Source: Oscillospiraceae bacterium
GTDB taxonomy: Bacteria; Bacillota; Clostridia; UBA1381
Reading direction: 5' to 3'
NCBI GenBank assembly: GCA_020860985.1
Contig: JAJBTG010000213.1
Coordinates: 1-7,954, forward strand
Length of the DNA: 7,954 nucleotides
The notes under the pieces are model-generated. The model had not been told where the DNA came from. It saw nothing but the letters and a program-made list of their open reading frames with translations, and ran no database searches. Shown here in pieces: positions 5,206 through 7,954 of this stretch (positions are counted from its first letter, which is position 1; each line of letters opens with the position of its first letter). Both the position numbers and the translations under genes were made by a program.

Positions 5206-7116
5206 GGTCGTATAGACTGCGTCGCTCTCACCCGTGTAATACGATGAGCCGCTGCTTGTTTCAGATTCCGAATCGCTTCCTGTGCTGCTGTAATTTTCGC
5301 TTACATCCGTAGGCTCCTCAACTGTCGGATTTTGCTCCTCTTCCTCCTGCTCCGCAGCCGTCTGGGTGCTGCTCTCGTTTCCGCTTGAAAGCACTATGCT
5401 CACATACGTTCCCTTTGCCGCCATTTTCCCGAGCGAGGGACTTTGAGAAATAACCGTACCCTCCGGTGATGACGACGCCTTTCTTGTAGTCGTTCCGAGA
5501 TTTAAACCGTTAGCCGTAAGAGTTGCCTCAGCCTGCTCCTTGCTCAAACCTATAAGGCTCGGAACCGATACTCGCTCCGTAGGTGCGGTTGTTGCCGCAG
5601 CCGCGGCCGTTCCCGTGCTTATATGGATAGTAACTATATCGTTCTTATTCAAGAGCGTGCCGGCTATCGGAGTTTGACGGATTACCCTGCCCGCCTCAAT
5701 CAGATTCGAGGTTTCCTCAACAGCCGTGTAATTAAGTCCGGCTTCAATAATTTCCTCGATAGCCATGTCATATGTCTTTCCGGAAACATCGGGAACCTCA
5801 ATATTACCTCCCGAAGCACCGATTGAAATTATCAGCTTAACCGATTCACCCTTGGCTACAAGAGTTTTCGGCACGGGTTCCTGCGATATTACCTTATTCT
5901 CCTCGACCGTATCGGAAAGAGAATACTCTATTTCATCGGACAGTGCCAATCCGACCTTTTCAAGCTCCGCTTCCGCCTCCTCAACAGTCATATTGGTAAG
6001 ATCCGGTACTATCGATTCCTTTGACGAATTCATAATAAAGAATGTTCCTATCGCAATAAGCACTATAACCAAAACCGTAGAGATTGCCAGGATTGACGCA
6101 GTTCTGTCCGCACGCTTCTGCGATTTGTTCTTTTTCTGCTTTTCTTTCTTTCTTGACGAGCGTCCGCGGTTTTCATCCGCTTCGGCAATTTTTTCCTCGG
6201 GAATTTTAATTACCTGCGTTTCACCCGGAAGGCTTCCGAAATCGTCCTCCTCGTCCATTATCGATTCCCTTGTGGGCAGCGGCTCGTCCGCAAGGACGGC
6301 GTGCAAATCGCCCAACATTTCCTGAACATTCTGGTATCTGCCGTGCTGCTCCTTTGATATAGCCTTCATCGTTATATATGCGAGGTCCGACGGTATTTCC
6401 ATATTTATACATCTGACGTTTACAGGCTCCTTTTCAAGGTGCATGAGCGCCACGCTCACCGCTGTGTCGCCGTCGAACGGAACCTTTCCGGTAAGCATTT
6501 CATAAAGCACGATACCGAGCGAATAAATATCGCTGCGCGCATCCGTAAATTCGCCGCGTGCCTGCTCCGGCGAAATGTAGTGGACGCTGCCCAAAGCCGT
6601 ACCGCCGACAACAGTGGTTTCGGACGCTACCGCCTTTGCTATTCCGAAGTCGGTAACCTTCAGGATTTTGTCCTTTGTCATAAGGATATTCTGCGGCTTT
6701 ATATCTCTGTGAATAATGTTTTGAACATGAGCCTCGTTTATGCCCTGACCTATCTGTATGGCAAAATCGCACGCCTCCTGCCAAGGAAGCATACCCTTTT
6801 CCTTTATGTATGCCTTTAACGTAATGCCGTCAACATACTCCATTACCATATAGTTAAGCTCTTCCTCCGAGCCTACGTCATAAACGGACACGATATTATT
6901 GTGTGCAAGACTTGCCGAGGACTGCGCCTCCTTGATAAAGTTCTTTACAACCTGCTTTTCGTCCTCAAGAGAATCGCGAAGAACCTTAATCGCGACAAAG
7001 CGATTAAGAAGATTGTCCTTTGCCTTGTAAACGGTCGCCATACCGCCCGTACCGATTTTCTCCAATATTTCATATCTGCTGCCAAGCGTCAATCCAACTA
7101 AATTCTCACTGTTCAT
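5203..7116 (-). CDS. prkC: PASTA-domain transmembrane Ser/Thr kinase (PrkC/Stk1/PknB family)
   Basis: A membrane kinase sensing peptidoglycan fragments, 637 residues from the start used here. Kinase domain about 15-275: glycine loop GTGGMA (22-27), ATP lysine K44, HRDIKPQN with D138, DFG with D156, and activation-loop threonines T167, T168 and T173. A strongly basic stretch (317-338) precedes one membrane span (about 340-362). Outside are three PASTA repeats (about 369-433, 439-502, 516-579), then an acidic and Ser/Thr-rich linker (580-637). The frame can be extended to a TTG at 7146, but I chose the ATG at 7116: it follows GGGAG and GGTG, gives the family start (N-terminal tail then L-x-x-RYEILEKIG), and overlaps prpC by 11 bases. 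Kinase and phosphatase form the usual antagonistic pair controlling growth, division and spore germination. The protein stops at a TAA just before what looks like its own terminal Ig-like domain, so it is probably truncated. Confidence 0.95.
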   Translation of the reverse strand: MNSENLVGLTLGSRYEILEKIGTGGMATVYKAKDNLLNRFVAIKVLRDSLEDEKQVVKNFIKEAQSSASLAHNNIVSVYDVGSEEELNYMVMEYVDGITLKAYIKEKGMLPWQEACDFAIQIGQGINEAHVQNIIHRDIKPQNILMTKDKILKVTDFGIAKAVASETTVVGGTALGSVHYISPEQARGEFTDARSDIYSLGIVLYEMLTGKVPFDGDTAVSVALMHLEKEPVNVRCINMEIPSDLAYITMKAISKEQHGRYQNVQEMLGDLHAVLADEPLPTRESIMDEEDDFGSLPGETQVIKIPEEKIAEADENRGRSSRKKEKQKKNKSQKRADRTASILAISTVLVIVLIAIGTFFIMNSSKESIVPDLTNMTVEEAEAELEKVGLALSDEIEYSLSDTVEENKVISQEPVPKTLVAKGESVKLIISIGASGGNIEVPDVSGKTYDMAIEEIIEAGLNYTAVEETSNLIEAGRVIRQTPIAGTLLNKNDIVTIHISTGTAAAAATTAPTERVSVPSLIGLSKEQAEATLTANGLNLGTTTRKASSSPEGTVISQSPSLGKMAAKGTYVSIVLSSGNESSTQTAAEQEEEEQNPTVEEPTDVSENYSSTGSDSESETSSGSSYYTGESDAVYTT

Positions 7117-7852
7117 TTTCACCGTTCTCCCTTTCCAACACCACAATTGTTATATTATCTCTGCCGCCGCGGTCGTTAGCCAGCTTAACCAACTGTTCGG
7201 CACCTTCCTGAAGGGTGTCTGTGTTATTCATATAGTCCATAATTTCCTCGTCCGTAACGAAATTGGTAAGTCCGTCCGAGCATAGGAGTATCTTTTCTCC
7301 GTTATATGGTTTTATCGTGATGTCTACTTTTACTGTCTCCTCAGCGCCCATTGCGCGCGTGATATAATTTTTTTTCGGGTGATTCCTCGCCGCCTCCGGA
7401 GAAAGCTCACCGCGCGATACAAGCTCCTGGACATACGAATGATCCTTTGTAATCTGCCGTATCTCATCCCCGTCCACCATGTATGAGCGCGAATCCCCTA
7501 CATGAGCTGTTATTACCTTGTCCCGGTAGATCATGGAAAGAGTTGTCGTCGTTCCCATTCCCATAATTTTGTAATGATTCTTGGCGTATGTAAAAATTAT
7601 GCTGTTTGCCGCGACAAACGCTTTCCTTACAACCTCGCCCGCTTCAACGTAATCCAACTCGGGTTCAAGGTTATTTTCAAGATGATTGCGGATTATATCC
7701 ACTACCATCATGCTCGCAACCTCGCCTGCCTGATGACCGCCCATTCCGTCCGCTACTATCGCATACGGAAATAAGCCGTCCTCATGTACATAATAATTAT
7801 CCTCGTTAATTCTTCTGTGCATACCTATATCGGTAACGGCTCCGAATTGCAT
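7106..7852 (-). CDS. prpC: PP2C-family Ser/Thr phosphatase, partner of the PASTA kinase
   Basis: A cytoplasmic metal-dependent (PPM) phosphatase of 248 residues that reverses phosphorylation by PrkC. All core motifs are seen in order: RRINEDN with D18, VADGMGGH with D35, GTTTT (100-104), HVGDSR (117-122), TKDHS (135-139), SDGLTN with D193, and RGGRDNIT with D232. D18, D35, D193 and D232 are the expected metal ligands. It has no membrane segment and no extra domain, as is typical for the stand-alone bacterial form. The start has a strong ribosome binding site (AGGGGTGA, 7857-7864). It is the first gene of the operon, and its 3' end overlaps prkC by 11 bases, which should keep the two products in balance through coupled translation. 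Confidence 0.96.
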   Translation of the reverse strand: MQFGAVTDIGMHRRINEDNYYVHEDGLFPYAIVADGMGGHQAGEVASMMVVDIIRNHLENNLEPELDYVEAGEVVRKAFVAANSIIFTYAKNHYKIMGMGTTTTLSMIYRDKVITAHVGDSRSYMVDGDEIRQITKDHSYVQELVSRGELSPEAARNHPKKNYITRAMGAEETVKVDITIKPYNGEKILLCSDGLTNFVTDEEIMDYMNNTDTLQEGAEQLVKLANDRGGRDNITIVVLERENGENEQ

Positions 7853-7856
7853 TCAA

Positions 7857-7864
7857 TCACCCCT
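7857..7864 (-). promoter_or_regulatory. Ribosome binding site of prpC
   Basis: AGGGGTGA on the minus strand, with its G run ending seven bases before the ATG. This is a near-consensus Shine-Dalgarno site and fixes the prpC start at 7852. It is one of the stronger sites in the window, as expected for the first gene of a coupled operon. Confidence 0.8.
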
Positions 7865-7874
7865 TTTCATATCC

Positions 7875-7915
7875 TTTGCCATGCGTATGCCGTTCAGGCG
7901 TTCCGCATATGCAAA
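7875..7915 (-). other. Possible hairpin in the prpC leader
   Basis: In the minus-strand transcript TTTGC pairs with GCAAA (plus-strand 7911-7915 with 7875-7879). Just inside, ATGCG pairs with CGCAT (7904-7908 with 7881-7885), with a small internal bulge and an 18-base loop. It lies between the predicted transcription start and the ribosome binding site and does not cover that site. It matches no riboswitch or T-box known to me and may be chance. Confidence 0.25.
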
Positions 7916-7929
7916 CGAAGGTTTTTTTT

Positions 7930-7938
7930 ATTATAACA
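7930..7938 (-). promoter_or_regulatory. Extended -10 promoter element of the operon
   Basis: On the minus strand TGTTATAAT is a perfect extended -10 (TG, one base, TATAAT). A transcript would start near 7922-7924 in an A-rich stretch, leaving a leader of about 70 bases before prpC. The -35 would fall at about 7953-7958, so nearly all of it is outside the window and cannot be judged. The frame leading into prpC is closed by a TAA at 7928-7930, so the tail of an upstream gene does not run through here in that frame. Confidence 0.6.
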
Positions 7939-7954
7939 CCTTTTTTCTTAATTT

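Noticed and set aside
5765..6325. Plus-strand open frame of 186 codons opposite prkC
   Set aside because: It lies fully antisense to the well-supported PASTA/linker region of prkC, has a low-complexity Ser-rich translation, and shows no family resemblance. It is a shadow frame.
7117..7146. Longer N-terminus for prkC from a TTG at 7146
   Set aside because: It uses a TTG with no good ribosome binding site and adds MWCWKGRTVK, which is not a kinase-family N-terminus. The ATG at 7116 is better placed after GGGAG.
7853..7927. C-terminal tail of an upstream gene (for example rlmN, which precedes prpC in B. subtilis)
   Set aside because: The frame giving a protein-like tail is closed by a TAA at 7928-7930, and a strong -10 element lies just before it. 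It cannot be the end of a long upstream gene.

Overview
The window is a compact run of nine reading frames, all on the minus strand and separated by at most 11 bases or overlapping by 1 to 11 bases. It reads as one operon transcribed from the right edge to the left. The gene order prpC-prkC-rsgA-rpe-thiN is the conserved Bacillota order (it matches Bacillus subtilis prpC-prkC-cpgA-rpe-thiN). Strong AAGGAG/GGGG-type ribosome binding sites, a PASTA kinase with three repeats, and a short ThiI without a rhodanese domain point to Bacillota, most likely an uncultured Clostridia member. Species cannot be told from the sequence.

Layout from upstream to downstream: a sigma-A-like extended -10 element (7930-7938) and a leader of about 70 bases; prpC (PP2C phosphatase); prkC (PASTA Ser/Thr kinase); a 67-codon frame that looks like the detached Ig-like C-terminal domain of that kinase; rsgA (ribosome-assembly GTPase); rpe (ribulose-phosphate epimerase); thiN (thiamine pyrophosphokinase); a NifS-family cysteine desulfurase; thiI (tRNA 4-thiouridine synthase); pncC (nicotinamide-nucleotide amidase). 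An intrinsic terminator (53-89) closes the unit. A second promoter (3-31) just beyond it, on the same strand, serves a gene outside the window.

Functionally the cluster joins three themes. The first is cell-envelope signalling by a kinase/phosphatase pair, with RsgA as a known PrkC substrate in B. subtilis. The second is pentose-phosphate and cofactor metabolism (Rpe, ThiN, PncC). The third is sulfur transfer to tRNA (cysteine desulfurase plus ThiI).

The observation most worth checking is the prkC end. A single in-frame TAA separates the kinase from a 67-codon continuation in the same frame, and that continuation has no ribosome binding site of its own. This suggests a recent nonsense mutation, a sequencing or assembly error, or recoding. 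All three stop codons end other genes in the window, so a genome-wide reassigned stop is unlikely. I found no CRISPR array, mobile element, tRNA or rRNA, and no evidence of a wholly new system. The rest is a conserved housekeeping cluster.
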